Below, piece by piece: positions 23,505-36,600 of a stretch of 60,000 bases of DNA. This DNA is from Hydractinia symbiolongicarpus (lineage: Eukaryota; Cnidaria; Hydrozoa; Anthoathecata; Hydractiniidae): assembly GCF_029227915.1 (NCBI RefSeq), contig NC_079877.1, positions 11,719,351 through 11,779,350 of the forward strand, given 5' to 3'. A program made the translations under genes and the position numbers. The notes below the pieces were generated by a model. That model saw only the letters and a program-made list of their open reading frames with translations, was not told the origin of the DNA and did no database searches. Position 1 is the first letter of the stretch, and every line of letters starts with the position of its first letter.

Positions 23505-23510
23505 TTTATT
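23505..23510 (-). terminator. candidate UTP20 polyadenylation signal
   Basis: AATAAA on the minus strand, about 157 bases after the UTP20 stop codon. It is a plausible cleavage/polyadenylation signal, but the motif alone is weak evidence in A/T-rich DNA. Confidence 0.3.
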
Positions 23511-23666
23511 TTAGTAAAGAAATTGCCACAAATATACATATAAAAATATAAGTGAAAACATCTGCAATAATCTCTATACTTCATCGAGAAATCTCTCCCA
23601 TGCTTCACATATATTTGACAGTTCCGCATATCCTCTGTATGCTCTCCTTCACAGACGTTTTTCATC

Positions 23667-24874
23667 TCACGATTCGGGTTTACTTCTGATTTTTTTAAAC
23701 ATCAACGACGGTTTTTGCTCGTACAGTTTTCTTTTACGTTGTTCTCGCTTAGCCAGATTGTGTTTTTGTTTACGTAAAACATGTTTCTCGGGATTCGACA
23801 CAGCCTAAACGAGAAATATTTAAGCAAAAATGCTCCCCGTTTTGGAAAGAACAGTGTAATTTAGGAAAAGAATTAAGCATTATGGTTAGAAAAAAAGTAT
23901 TGTGATAAAAAAATATAACAAAATAATAGTTTCCTCCCCCTTTTGTCATACTGTATGCACATACACAAACAATTTTGTTGGATACCAGTGGGTTTTTTAA
24001 AAATTTAGATGCGCTTATTTTTAAAATCTTCTTCCTAAATAAAAATGGTTTGCCTCGCAGAGACACTCAACCTACTCTCCCCCGAAAAAAAACGCTTCCT
24101 ACAGCATTAGCAGACTACAGATAAAACGAATTTTCCACACCCGTGGGAAAGGTTTTTGGTTCAAACCCCTGTCGAGTCCTGCCAAAAACTATAAAATTGG
24201 TAATCCCTCCTTTCTGCGTAACGTTTAGAACGGGAAAAAGGATTAATATCCCCTAAAAGTTTCCATGCAAAGTTTCCATGCAAAGTTTGATAAAAAGCCA
24301 GAAAGGAAGTTATTTCTGAAGCCTTGAAAGGAAAAAGGAATTTTATGAGACAAGAATGCGCCACTTACTTCCATTGCAATCTTTCTTTTTCTTGATTCCT
24401 TCACTTCTGAAACTTTCTTTTGTAACTTGGCATACACTTCAGCGAAAAGATCTTTACGAACCGTGCCACGAATCAGCTCTATCACTTCTTGTGCTAATTT
24501 GAACAAGTCAGAATCTGCAAAGAAAAATAACTTTACTTCATGAAATTAATCATGTCGTATCAAGGACGTCATTGGTCTTATCGAAATAATCACAGCAACA
24601 GATCATTTCACATGCCGCTACAGAAAAAAAAAACAACCATAATTGCTCTCACTTTAAACGTTGCTGTTTAATAGAGAAAGGTATGAATAGCATTTAAATA
24701 GAAAAACATATTCTTTAAGAGGTAAGAAATAAAGCAAAAACGTCCCTCACCTTCGTTGATAGAGGTGGTAAGTTCACGGTGAACAGGTCTTAATAAATCT
24801 GGCAAGTATATCAACAACTGCTCTTCGTGCAAGTCCAAACACAAAGCAGCTATCCAACGAAATACACATGTTCT
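23667..24874 (-). CDS. UTP20: UTP20 exons 27-29 (C-terminus)
   Basis: Exons are 24751-24874, 24369-24514 and 23667-23804, the last 136 residues. Exon 27 includes RWIAALCLDLHEEQLL. Exon 28 includes LRKDLFAEVY-like and ESRKRKIAME sequence. Exon 29, which does not start with ATG, encodes a strongly basic tail (LRKQKHNLAKREQRKRKLYE) and the TGA at 23667-23669. The tail looks like a nucleolar localisation or RNA-binding extension. Confidence 0.9.
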
Positions 24875-27800
24875 CTACAAAATTAAAATCAAAAATACAA
24901 CATTGTATGAAATGTCGCTTGTAAAAAACACTGACCATGAAGTAAGAGGACGTAGCAAATATTTATGTCAGTTTTTATGACAAAAACAAAAAATAATACA
25001 CAGATAAAAATGCCGAGAAATGCGCTAATCATATTTTAATGTAACAGATGTCATAGATAAATAAAAATGAAGAATAAAATATGAACAAAATTAAATATTT
25101 TCCTTGATATTATTATTAGTGAACGAATACAAACATCGAGATGACGAAGTCCACTTTTATAACAACTCACTGACTAAACACAAAATATGATGTTACCTTC
25201 ACAGTTTGTTTGGGTGAGTGTGAGGATTCATAGCTTGCCAGTTGATTCATTCTCGTTACTAAAGTTTTGACAGTGATAACTTTCCCATCATCATCTTCTT
25301 CTTCATCTTCGCCACGATTGTCATTTTGCTGTGTACCATCCAGCAAATACGGGTCAATCAGTTTTACCACTTTGACGAGATAAATCAAATTTTTAGTGGC
25401 CTAAAGAAAATAACGGTATTTTTTTTTATCGAGTTACAAATAACGCGAATTTTTAAAATTAGCGAGCCCTCTAATAATTTCACGGGATAACGTATTACCC
25501 AGATTAAAAAACTCATCGAGATAACACTCATTTAATCCTTCAAAACAGAAAGTTCAGAAAGATTCCTTACTTGTTCTGCTATTGCTGGAGTTAACTTGAT
25601 ATCTTTCATTTGTGTAAAGAAGTTGGAGCAAAGCTCTTTTACCTGTAAACATATGACAAAACGACAATTTAGATGGTATATACATTATAAAATATACGAG
25701 GTGGTTGTTGTCAGAAAGTCAATTTCCTAACTGTACGTTTTCGAAATACAGCATAGAGTAATTTTGGCATTTTAAAACCTAGTAAAACCTCGTGACAGTC
25801 AAACAATAAAAAAGCGATTTCACTGTAGCAAGTTGTATATCACTATGGCTACGTACATAAATAAAAGATGCACACTATGGCTAATCAACATTACTTAAAC
25901 ACTGCACTGTTAGCTGACTGACTAGCTGACTGACTAGCTGACTCACTGACTAGCTGATTGAACGGCTAGTAGTCTAGCTGACTGACTGACCAGCTGACTG
26001 TCTGGTTGACTTTCTTTTTTTTTATTTAATTATCCTGTAAAAAATATTTAATTATCCAAACCTTTGTTTTTAAATCGACAGCAAGATATTGTTTACTCAA
26101 TGATTCAGATGAGTCTACCAGTTCATTTGGTGTAGATGAGGCGAAATATAAACTGTACAACTGAGAGGCAGCGAGACGAATCCATACGTGTGAATGTAGT
26201 AAGAGGTCTTGAATCAACTCTAAAAAATAAAAAAAGCGTGGTTAGTTGATTATACTATAATTTTAGAGTATTAAAACCACCTTACTTCTGAAATATTTTG
26301 AGCTCTGTTGATGAACTTTGCAGAAATACAGTACATCATAAAAAAACAATTAGCAGGGTTACTTCTTCAAGTCAGCAAATTTGCTATGACGTCATTAAAT
26401 TTGCTATGACGTCATTAAATTTGCTATGACGTCATTAAATTTGCTATGACGTCATTAAATTTGCTATGACGTCATCATTTTTCTGCTTTAGGAGCTGACA
26501 ATTATGAGTTACTGAGCTTTGTTTGTGAACTTCGTTTGCCAAACAGCTCTTATATAATTTCCCTTCATAATATCGTCACTTGGGACTTGTGAACTTTAAG
26601 TAACAGCAATGCTAAACAATGAGGATATTTTTCCGAACCTCATTTAAAACATAATTGTCATAGAAACTCTGAAAATAAGATTTCAATTTCATTTTGAGAA
26701 AGCGGTCACTAAGTCTTTGGAGTATTTTTCAACTTGTAGTTAATAAGGTGATTCGGTGATTGAATCCAGGTGGTGGTGTCTCTTTCAAACAGAACAGGGA
26801 ATGTTTCAAGTAACGTAAGGAGAATCTACAATACAATTGTCTAAAACAGGCCAAACCTTGAGCTAATCATACAAACTTACAACACCTTACCCCAAAGACA
26901 GATCAATGACGTAGAATACTCCGAGTTCGTCATCAACAATTCTGGTAACATGAATATCTTCCCCAAACAGGTGAGAGCATTATGAAGCAGTTTATCGGCG
27001 GATTTATTGTTACCGACAGCGTCTTGCCCGTCCTCCTCCTCATCATCTTCATCGTTGTTATCATCCTCCACGCCAGTTTGTAGTGCAGATGTGATCACAG
27101 GTAAAATCGAATCAATACGACGTTGAAAAGATTGACCTTCTGCTTCAACGAACATGCCAGCTATTTGCAGCGATACCTGCTTGAGTAGGATCTAAGGAAA
27201 AAGACGTTCAATAGCGATCAGAAGTTAATAGTTCACACGCTTCTCTGCGCGTAAATAAACTCCATTCTAGTCTCTATGATTGCTATATTTTTGAGAGCGT
27301 TTTGAATAGGTGGTGGCTTACTGATAGTAACACGTCGCTAGCTATCATTATTTAATAACAGCTAACTCCATGGATCTTTTATTATGTCACAACTATTCTT
27401 TGATCGCCCAAACGTTTTTCTTGATAATCTTAAGACTCACATGTTAACTCGCTCCTAGGTTAAATTAACTACATCGTTCTCTCCAACCATATTTAATGAA
27501 TTTCACTCAGTTTAATGCAATTGTTTTAAGTCATTGTACGGTCCTACAAGTTTTGTAGGACCCTAAACGACATAATTTTTGGAGCATGTGGCAACGTAGT
27601 GCGGTAGCATTCAACGCAGGACTTAAGAAGACTCTAAAACTACTCGATCTTAAGGAACAAAAATTCCAAACGCCAATATCTGATGTTCTTGTATCAATAA
27701 AATGGAAAAATGCTATTCTTATTTACTTTTTGTTATTGTGAAATATAATGGAGAATCAAAGATAACTATTGATGGAGGATTGATTGAACTGGCACTTTCC

Positions 27801-30800
27801 AAAGACTTATCTTCCTTTATTTCTTTTTTGTCGATAAGTAAGAAAAAAATAGTGGATTTCATACAAAGCAACCAAAATAAGGCATACTAATCGGTGGCGT
27901 GGTTATCCCGTCCATTATTTACCGTATTTCGTGTGTCTCGCTACTGCAGTTACCATTTTGCGTCACAGACAGACGTATACGGGTATTATAATATAGACTA
28001 GCCGTTAACCCGTGGAAAAATCCATTGGTCGCCCGTCCTTTATATATCGCATTTCGTGTTTCCGTAACAGGACGCGTCTTCGCGGACACAAAGACAAAAT
28101 ACGGCTAGTATTAGAGAGATGTACGTCTAGTAAAGGACCAGCGGAAAGTGCAGCTGCTTACCAACACACTTGAAATTTGATTTTACAGAAACCAAAAGAA
28201 CTGTATAACAAGTTGAACTTAAATATGTATCATATTGAAATCCATAACATCAGCAATGTTAAAAAATATTACCTTTTCTTGTTGGGACCATGTAACAACC
28301 ATATCAAACAGTTGATCTTTGATCTTCGAATCACTATTCTGTATTAACAATCTCACTACTCCTGCCGCCATCTTACGACAAACTGTCGAGTCATCGTTTA
28401 CCAACATCATAACAAGAGGGATGAAAAAGTAACCAGCATATTCGAGGATCATACGTTCTGGAAAATTTTTTACAATTGACGAGAGCATTTCCAAGGTTGA
28501 TAATCTTCCAACTAAGTCCTCGTAACTGAAACACACAAAAACGAAATCAGCTACACATCTTTTTTATGGGTGAAAACATTCCCATTATTTGAGCCTGAAT
28601 ATGCTTTAAGCGTTATGCTCATTAAAAAACATCCATCTAGGGTGACCACTGAAACATTTCGTTGTCAATTTGACAATATGTATCTTTCCCACCTCTTGCC
28701 CAATATCAGTTAAGTACCAAATTCATATGAGAGAAAAGCATATACATGTGAAAACAACAAAAACAAACGAACAAAAAAATCAGAATTTTCACCTTAAATG
28801 TGTCACATAAAAATTTAAATAGTGGACAATTTTCTTTCCCAGAGGATAATCCAACATATACTGTAGCATAAGCTGTCTACATTGCGTCCTAGTGACATCA
28901 TCACTGTCTCGAACAGATAATTCAGCTATCTTCGCCATCACCTCATGCATCTCTGGAACGACTAATTTGCGCGAGAGAATAGCTTTTAGCAAAGGTAATG
29001 CTGTCGATTGTCGCGACGTATCGTATATGTCCTCCTCTACGAAGGAGAGCAGTAAATGTAGCTGTTTGTTGGTTACATGCATGTCTTCATAGTCACGAAT
29101 GAGAACCGTCATTGTCTTGAATGATGTCATCACAAGATCAAAATTTTCCCCTTTACCAGCGCCCGCCTTGGCGTATTTCTTCAAAATCTTAAACAACTGT
29201 CGAGCTAGTATTGGGGCAGATTCTTTCATCGATGGAAGAGGAAATTTGATCAGGAAGGAGATACATCGCATGGTGAGAATGATAACTTTGATATACTTTG
29301 ATGTAATGCTTGACAGAAGGATTCTCACAAACGGATCAAGCATTTTTACATGAGTATCATCAGAGCGTGAAAACTTCTGTCGTTTAAGACCAGTATGAAG
29401 TAGCTGCAGTCCAAACTCCATGACAACGTGTTCATTGGTTATCTTGCTTACTCCTGGCAGCTTACCTCCTCTTGTGGGTATCTCAGGGACAAGGTAGATA
29501 TCTTCTCTAACGTATTCACCCTCCTTCCTGTCGCTATGATCACCGTCTTCCTTTTTATTTAGCATCTGTGGGAGAGTGTTCGAGATGATTCCATGGATAA
29601 ATACTAGCAAGTCTTCTACTTGAACACCTTTGTTATTTTGTAAGCCTAAGGCAACACGGCGCAGAGATTCTTCCACCTTTCGACTTGTTTTGTGATTCTG
29701 TGTTGATTCAAGCACCTGAAAAAAAATTGGTTGGGAAGGTTAAACCGAATGTCATACAGTAAGTTTACTAAAAAAATACTTGTAGTTAAACAGAAGGAGA
29801 GTAAACATTAACTGAAGTGTATAAAATATGTGTGAAGGAATATATATCTAAAGGATAATGTGAAACCACCTTATAACAACAAGTCTACTAAGGAAAGTAA
29901 AAAAAAATTGCAATGGAAGGCAACATAATTAGAACCTCTTTACCATAACAACAAAAGAAAATGCTTGAAGACAAAACAATTCATACCCCTTTTAGTGGTG
30001 TGATAACCTTCCCTATGCAGCCACTTGAAACAAATTTAGCAATAATCTCTAGACTTTCATTCGACTTGTGCGATCTCGCTTCCATTAATTTACCAGTGAT
30101 ACCAGCAACATTTTTCTCTTCACTAACCTCACCATAAAGCTCCTCGATTACAACCTGAAAAGTACAGTCAAACACAATACCTTTGAGGAACTAAAATTTA
30201 GAAAAAAACACAAAATATAATTACAAAGTTTTTCATTTACCACCATAAAATCTTGAAAGAACGTTGTAAGAAAACAAGTTGCACGAAATTTTCATGTATT
30301 TTGCGTAATCAAAGAAAAAAGTAATCAAATCTCGTTGAATTTAGTATAAAAGGAACTCATTCAGAAATGCTACTGATTTGAGCTTGTTTTGGGAAAAATG
30401 GCATCATCTTGTCCTTTCCACTATTGTTTTAAAAAAGGATTTTTAAGAAAGGTTAAGCAATCAAATCTTGAAGTACGCAACTATCGAATATTTGATAAAA
30501 TACAACTTTTAAATCAAGCATCAAAATACTAATGACTCATATTGTCTGAATTCTTTTACAAAGAGCTCTCGATACTATCAAAAAATGATACCTCCATCAT
30601 GGCTTCCACACAATTATCCAAATCACCAGTCACTAACATGTCATGCATGGATTCCAGCAATGAATGAAGAGTATAGCCGAGTATATGCAACTGATAACCT
30701 CGCAAAAGAACACTCCTCATTTCTTTTACCACCATTGGAAAGTATGCAGCGCTCAGTGATTGGCAAATTCTTTTTAATGTGTCTCGTGCCATGTCTCTCA

Positions 30801-33664
30801 CATCTCGCGCATGGCTTCGAAGTGCTTGAGACACTCGTAACAGCAAACTGAAAAAAATATACTCAGAATATTATATTCATTGATTACAGTTTAGTTAAAT
30901 TTATATCAAGCCAGTGTTGTTAAGCCTGTATGAATATGGTTTATCTATATTATAATACCCGCATACGTCTGTCTGTCTATCACGCAAAATGGTAGCTTAG
31001 CTGCGCAAGTAGCGAGACGCACGCAATGCGGTATAAAAAGGACAGGCGAACCCGTGGATTTTTTCACGGGCTTACCACTAGTAATAATAATTTACTCTTA
31101 TTTCACTATCCTATAATTCACTTAAAACCTTTCATGTAACTGTATCTTTATCATTTTGACATTGAAGTGTCATTTATTTTCTCAGCAAGTTAATGATTAA
31201 AAGGTCAAATTGAACAAAAAAAACCTGGAATTAGGCCCATATTTTACAGCACACACGACCAATACTGAGATTAAGATTAAATCACGTTATTTAACAAGAG
31301 AAGGTAACAGTCTTTGAAATATAGATAGAATGCATTGCACAAACATCCAGGCTAGAATAGGGAAATAACAATACTTCTTGTCTTGCAAAATTGAAACTTA
31401 TCTGCCTAAAAACTTACCCTGGTAAATGAACATGCAGTGTTGCTTTCGGTAAATGTTGTAGCAGCTTCACCATTGCAAGCGCCATTGGAACCTTCATAAT
31501 TTCTTCTTCATCTTCTTCTTTATTGTGACTCATCTTGTGAAAATCAGCAATGCGAGACTATATGTAAAAATTGGTTTATTGAAAATGATTTCAAAACTAA
31601 CATTAGGAAGGAATAACTCCTGGATGTTTTATTTGTATCGCAATTTTAACAACAAGAGGTGTCACAGATTTAACACTTCATAACTTTGGGAGAGTTTGTG
31701 AGAACTTAGGTTTCAGCTCAAATTTTAGGAAAAAACACTATTTAAGGACGGATTGTGCAACGACGAATTTCAGGAGCAACAGTTATAAAAATGTTCCGCT
31801 CTGCTGCGCGTACCTTCTTTTTTAAAAAGAATTGAAGTTGCGGGAATATCTTCGACAACAGTGCATTGTGTATACGCTGAGCTGCTTCGACATCAATTGC
31901 AGCACTTTGTCTATCTATCCCCTTGTTAATAGTTTCATTTTCCCACTCAACATCAACGTCATCCTCATCCTCATCATTATCATCATCATATTCTCCACTT
32001 TCTTCTTCAATTTTTTTCTCAGTGGTCTTTTCTACTGCTGGTTGAAGCATGACTGCTTTCACTTGATCTCCATCAGCTTTAAGACACGACAAATCGAAAT
32101 TGAAGTTGTTAAGGATGACAACAATAACCCTATAAAAACAAGTTCATACTTTTACTTATTACTGAAATAATTTGAAGCAGGATTTCTACGAGGCGAAATG
32201 TCAATGGCGAATTCAGTGGCAAATTACCATTCAAATATTGTTTTTCACAAGAACAAAAATCATTTAACGAATTTAATATACTGAATGTAACACTCTTTTC
32301 AGCATTAAAAACAAAATAATTATTGTCAGTTCTTTTTAGTAAAGAGTTTCTAACTATAAACGCTAATGATTAGAAACTGTTTCTTATTTTCAGTATAGCT
32401 AATTTTTTGAAGCAAAATCAAGACAAACGAAACTGCGCATGTTTGGATCCATTTCTATGTCGAATTCACCATCTAATTCACATTGTGGGAATACTCATAA
32501 AAATCGAGAAATTTTATGTTCTGCAGTATCGCAACACAACACTGACAGATGCCACGTAATGTGCTTCAATAAAAAACTTTTGATTTTGTGATTTCGCGTT
32601 TGTCTTGTAACTTTACTATCTTACAAGACAAATTTTCACAAAACTGCAAAATTTAATTTAAATTCAAAATAATATATTTTTATGAATAAAATTTCATTCA
32701 CAATTTCATTGAAATTTTATGAATTTCAATGAAAGTAAGAATTTTGCTATTTGATATGAACAATATTATTTGTTTCTGGGAAAGTTACTGACATTTAAGC
32801 ATAATATACATTCCATTGTACCTATCAATATGCATTCTTAAAAAGGGCATGAGTAATAACTAAGAGTGTAAATTGCCTACCATGTTTGCTTTTACAATAA
32901 TGGAACAACAAACAAACAAGGAGGATGTTTTATAAGCAATCAACAAATACAAAAAGATAACCACCTGATTATAGTTTTTTGATTACGTTTGTCCTTCCTC
33001 ATCACTTTCAAGTAATTCTTCAATATGTGAGAATATTTTGCCCATGGTAAGCACTTCACAATGGAGCCTATTGTTGTTATTGTCTCACTGAGTAGATTGT
33101 GATCTTTAGTTGTTGCTAAACTGTCGAATATAACATGACTGATCATCGGAATGAGAAAACTGAACATGTTTGAAACAGAAAGTTTTTGGTCTTCACAGAG
33201 TTTCGATAACTGATGTAAAGCACGTATTCTTCGGTGCACCTACAGATGGACAATAAGAATAAAAATGAACTTCTAAAGCATAAAAAAATTGCAAAAACAA
33301 AAAAATATACCTAATTAAGATTAAAAGCAACACGAATGCCTTGGGTTCACAATATTTTAATAATTTGTAAATAAAATTGTAAATGAAACTCTAACAGGTC
33401 TTTGGAAGTTCCATTAAAAATTCTTAATACCAACTTACCAATATTAACAACAACTTATATACTTAGAATAAATTTCTAAAAGCAAAATTACATGTACTAC
33501 CGTTTGATTTTTTATTTAAGCATGCTTTTGCTTTTACAAAATTTATACATTGAGTATATTTTATCAACTTTATAATAACTTAAGAATTTAAGTGAAGTGA
33601 GAGCACCTTTCAGGTAGTGCATGTGGCAAGATTTGTAAAGCCTATTTTAAAGTATGCAATTATT

Positions 33665-33695
<31 letters not shown>

Positions 33696-36600
33696 CTACC
33701 ACAACAATGAAATTACAACATAAGCATGCACATACCTGAATATGTTTTATATTTTCAAAGAAATCAGTTTCGGGGTCATTGGAAGACAAAAACTTCATGT
33801 CGTTGAAACTATCTTTATCAAATGTTTTAACAACCAATGACAAAAGGTTGATGAATTCCAAGCGAGTCGCCTAAATGTATTATGCATCGGCGTTAAAACA
33901 ATGTTAAAACTTTTAACGTTACGTTTATAATGATGCCAATCCAAAGTACGACCCAAACCGTTCTGAAATAACAAAGCATTCTTTAAAAAAAAACATGACC
34001 TAAAATATACCTGCTTTTTGCTTTTCAGTCCTAGCTTGATGGCTGGCAACAGAGTCTTCATAACAACTTCGTTAAACATGTCATCCATATTCTGTACAAC
34101 CAAATGAAGAAGTTTTTCTATGCAACTTGATGAGGCGTCTCGAAGTGACAAGTCGTCTGTGGTGATCATAAAGTGCAATGTATTAAACATAATTGGTAAG
34201 ACTTGCTTGCACGACCAGGAATTTGACTCAACACATGCATTGATATTTCGAAAAGCTTGTAGCCTTCTGTCATAGTCAGGTTCGTCCAATCTCTTTGGAT
34301 CCCATGCATTTAAATCGTTCACCAAAGCAGCAACTTTTGATATTTCTGCATTGTTTTTTGACATACCCACATACACTTGGCATAATACCTCACGCGGAAC
34401 ACGTGCAGAAAACACAGAAAACAAGCAAGGGATTAATTGCAAATATTCCTCAGTCGATTCAACAAAAGGCAGCAGATTCTTGATTGTGGTAACAATATGC
34501 AATTGAGTATCTTCTCCATCAATGTACTGCAGCAATGGAAATAATATTTTTATCAAAACATTGCACTGTCCTGTATCAGTGACAAACTCGCTGATGCTAG
34601 ATAACACAGCTAATTGTATAGGAGGTACAATGCGACCAATTTTTTGCTTCGATCGAAAGTTAAATCTTTTGGTGTTTGTTAACAAAGCATTACTGAGATA
34701 TTTTAATAATTCTGATACGTAAGGTTTGATGATTTTGATACCCAATCTCTCCTTTTCAGTGAAGCTAAAATAAAACACAATTCACTTCAGTTATTTCTTA
34801 CTCTTGGTGTCTTCAGAAATGGTATGTGGTATGTGTTTTACCATTCTTGGTAAGCGTATTAATTTACTGAAGCAATATCACCTATGTGTAAAACACAACA
34901 TTTAGCCAATTACTATTATTATTATCGAAATTATTTACCCAGGATAGCCCTTTCAGTTCCTTTTTGGAATAAGGATCCTGCGAAGGAGGTCCTAGTGCAT
35001 TTAAAGCTCCCATTTAAGCTATGAAAGCCGTGCAAGCACATCAACTGCTTAACTAGACAACCGCCTAAGATATCAATCCTATTCTCGTGCTGTTAGCTAA
35101 ACAGAAAGGATGGATTCACGCTTTTATAGTGTTTGGCATGACTCGGCTAGGGTCCGAAACCCAAGACCTCGCGCACTGGAAGCGACGGCTCCCCCACAAG
35201 GCTACCAGTTGGTTAAAAATCATTATTTCTAAGCAATATTTGTAGTCTTTTAAGCATAATCTCGAAGGCCAAAGTATTTCTGTTCTGCAAATTAATACTA
35301 CTGTTTATAAAATTTCTAAATGCGTATTATGAAACAGGACTTGGTCAACCAAGCTTTCCGAACTGAGGAGTGGATAACGGCATCCAAAAACCTTCAAACC
35401 ACATCTCCTAAACTGTTCATCAAAAGCACATGAACATATACAATATTTTGATCAGTTTTCCAAGCCATACACAATGAAAAAAAACAGCCTGATAAATTTT
35501 TAAAAAAATGATTGTGTATTGACAAGTCATAGCTTTCTTCTTTCTAAGTGGATAATAGTTATTTAAAATATTTGCAAAACAGAAGAAAGTAAATTGACAC
35601 AAAACACACACCTTGATTCAGTTTCAATTTTTGTTCCATTCATTCCAGTTTCATCAAAATTACTGGCCTTAAGTAAGTTGCTGGAAATCAACATAATCTC
35701 CTTTTCCATTTCATTGCTTAGCGAAGGTTGTTTTATCATCTCGTACACACAACCAACTAGCGACATTCCTTTATCATTAACTTTGCACAGTAGTGGATGA
35801 AAACGATTATTTTTACTCCAAGTTATTACCAAGTGAAAAAGTGGCGTTGCATTTTGTACAGAATCACTAACCATTTGATTCAACTATATAAAACAAAAAA
35901 AATTAAAACTTGCAATTCAATCTTATATAGAGGTTGAAAGTATTTTTGTTAGGTCTCGCCCTTGTGAAGTCAAATATAAAATATTTTTGAAGTCAGCTTG
36001 AACACCAGATCCAGCAGGAGTTTGTTTATATGGTGCAGTTAATTTCTCTAAAAGAAACTGTTTTGGATATTATTTGAATACAAAAAACATGTTTCTAAAT
36101 TAGTCAATTTCTAAAGTAATAGGCATATTTCGTTTGTCTGTCTGCAAGAAAGAGTTGTTACATATATGTTTTAACAATCAAATTCCCTTGCATTTCTCTT
36201 CATATAATATTATATATAATATAATTTTTTAATTTTGCATAAAAAATAAAGCCTAAAATTTTCAAAATCAGAAAATGTTCATAATCATAAGAAAGTGGAG
36301 GCATTGGTAAATTCATTTAACAACAGCATGTGTAAAAGAAAGATAACATTTTTTGCTCACAATTGTTTATATATTGTTTTTGAAAGACACTTTTTACGGA
36401 ACTTCTAATTTCTCTGCAGTATGTATAAACAGTTTCAGATTTTCAGACCAAACTATGGATTTATACACTGCTAATAGGACATTCCAAGCAATAAAAAATA
36501 ACCACCTTAGATTTTTTGGTATAAACATTTGAGCTGACACTTGTTAAATTTTTCAATTTAACAAGCGTAAGCTCAATAGTAATCTATAGGAAGTTGTGTC

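Larger units (their letters stand above)
15647..23666. other. 8 kb gene-poor stretch
   Basis: No conserved exon was found on either strand. Recognisable contents are a fold-back at 16423-16645, a SINE at 16879-17176, a hairpin at 18616-18669, a direct repeat of 'ataaagatgtttatagct' near 19474-19510 and a MITE with target duplication at 20343-20816. The right end contains the 3' UTR side of UTP20. Open frames such as 19194-19424 and 21161-21421 are low-complexity. Confidence 0.55.

Noticed and set aside
23300-23665. 121-codon minus-strand frame immediately after the UTP20 stop
   Set aside because: It lies in the UTP20 3' UTR, has no recognisable domain and overlaps the candidate polyadenylation signal.
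24158-24168. Box-B-like GGTTCAAACCC as a tRNA gene
   Set aside because: No cloverleaf can be formed around it; the sequence belongs to a tRNA-derived SINE family with several copies here.
26381-26475. Regular 20-base repeats as a possible CRISPR array
   Set aside because: The copies are directly adjacent without spacers, and the surrounding DNA is an animal intron.
30565-30600. UTP20 intron 19 donor GTATCATTT as another U12-type site
   Set aside because: It is one base from the U12 consensus, but there is no U12-type branch site before the exon 20 acceptor, so a major-class intron is more likely.
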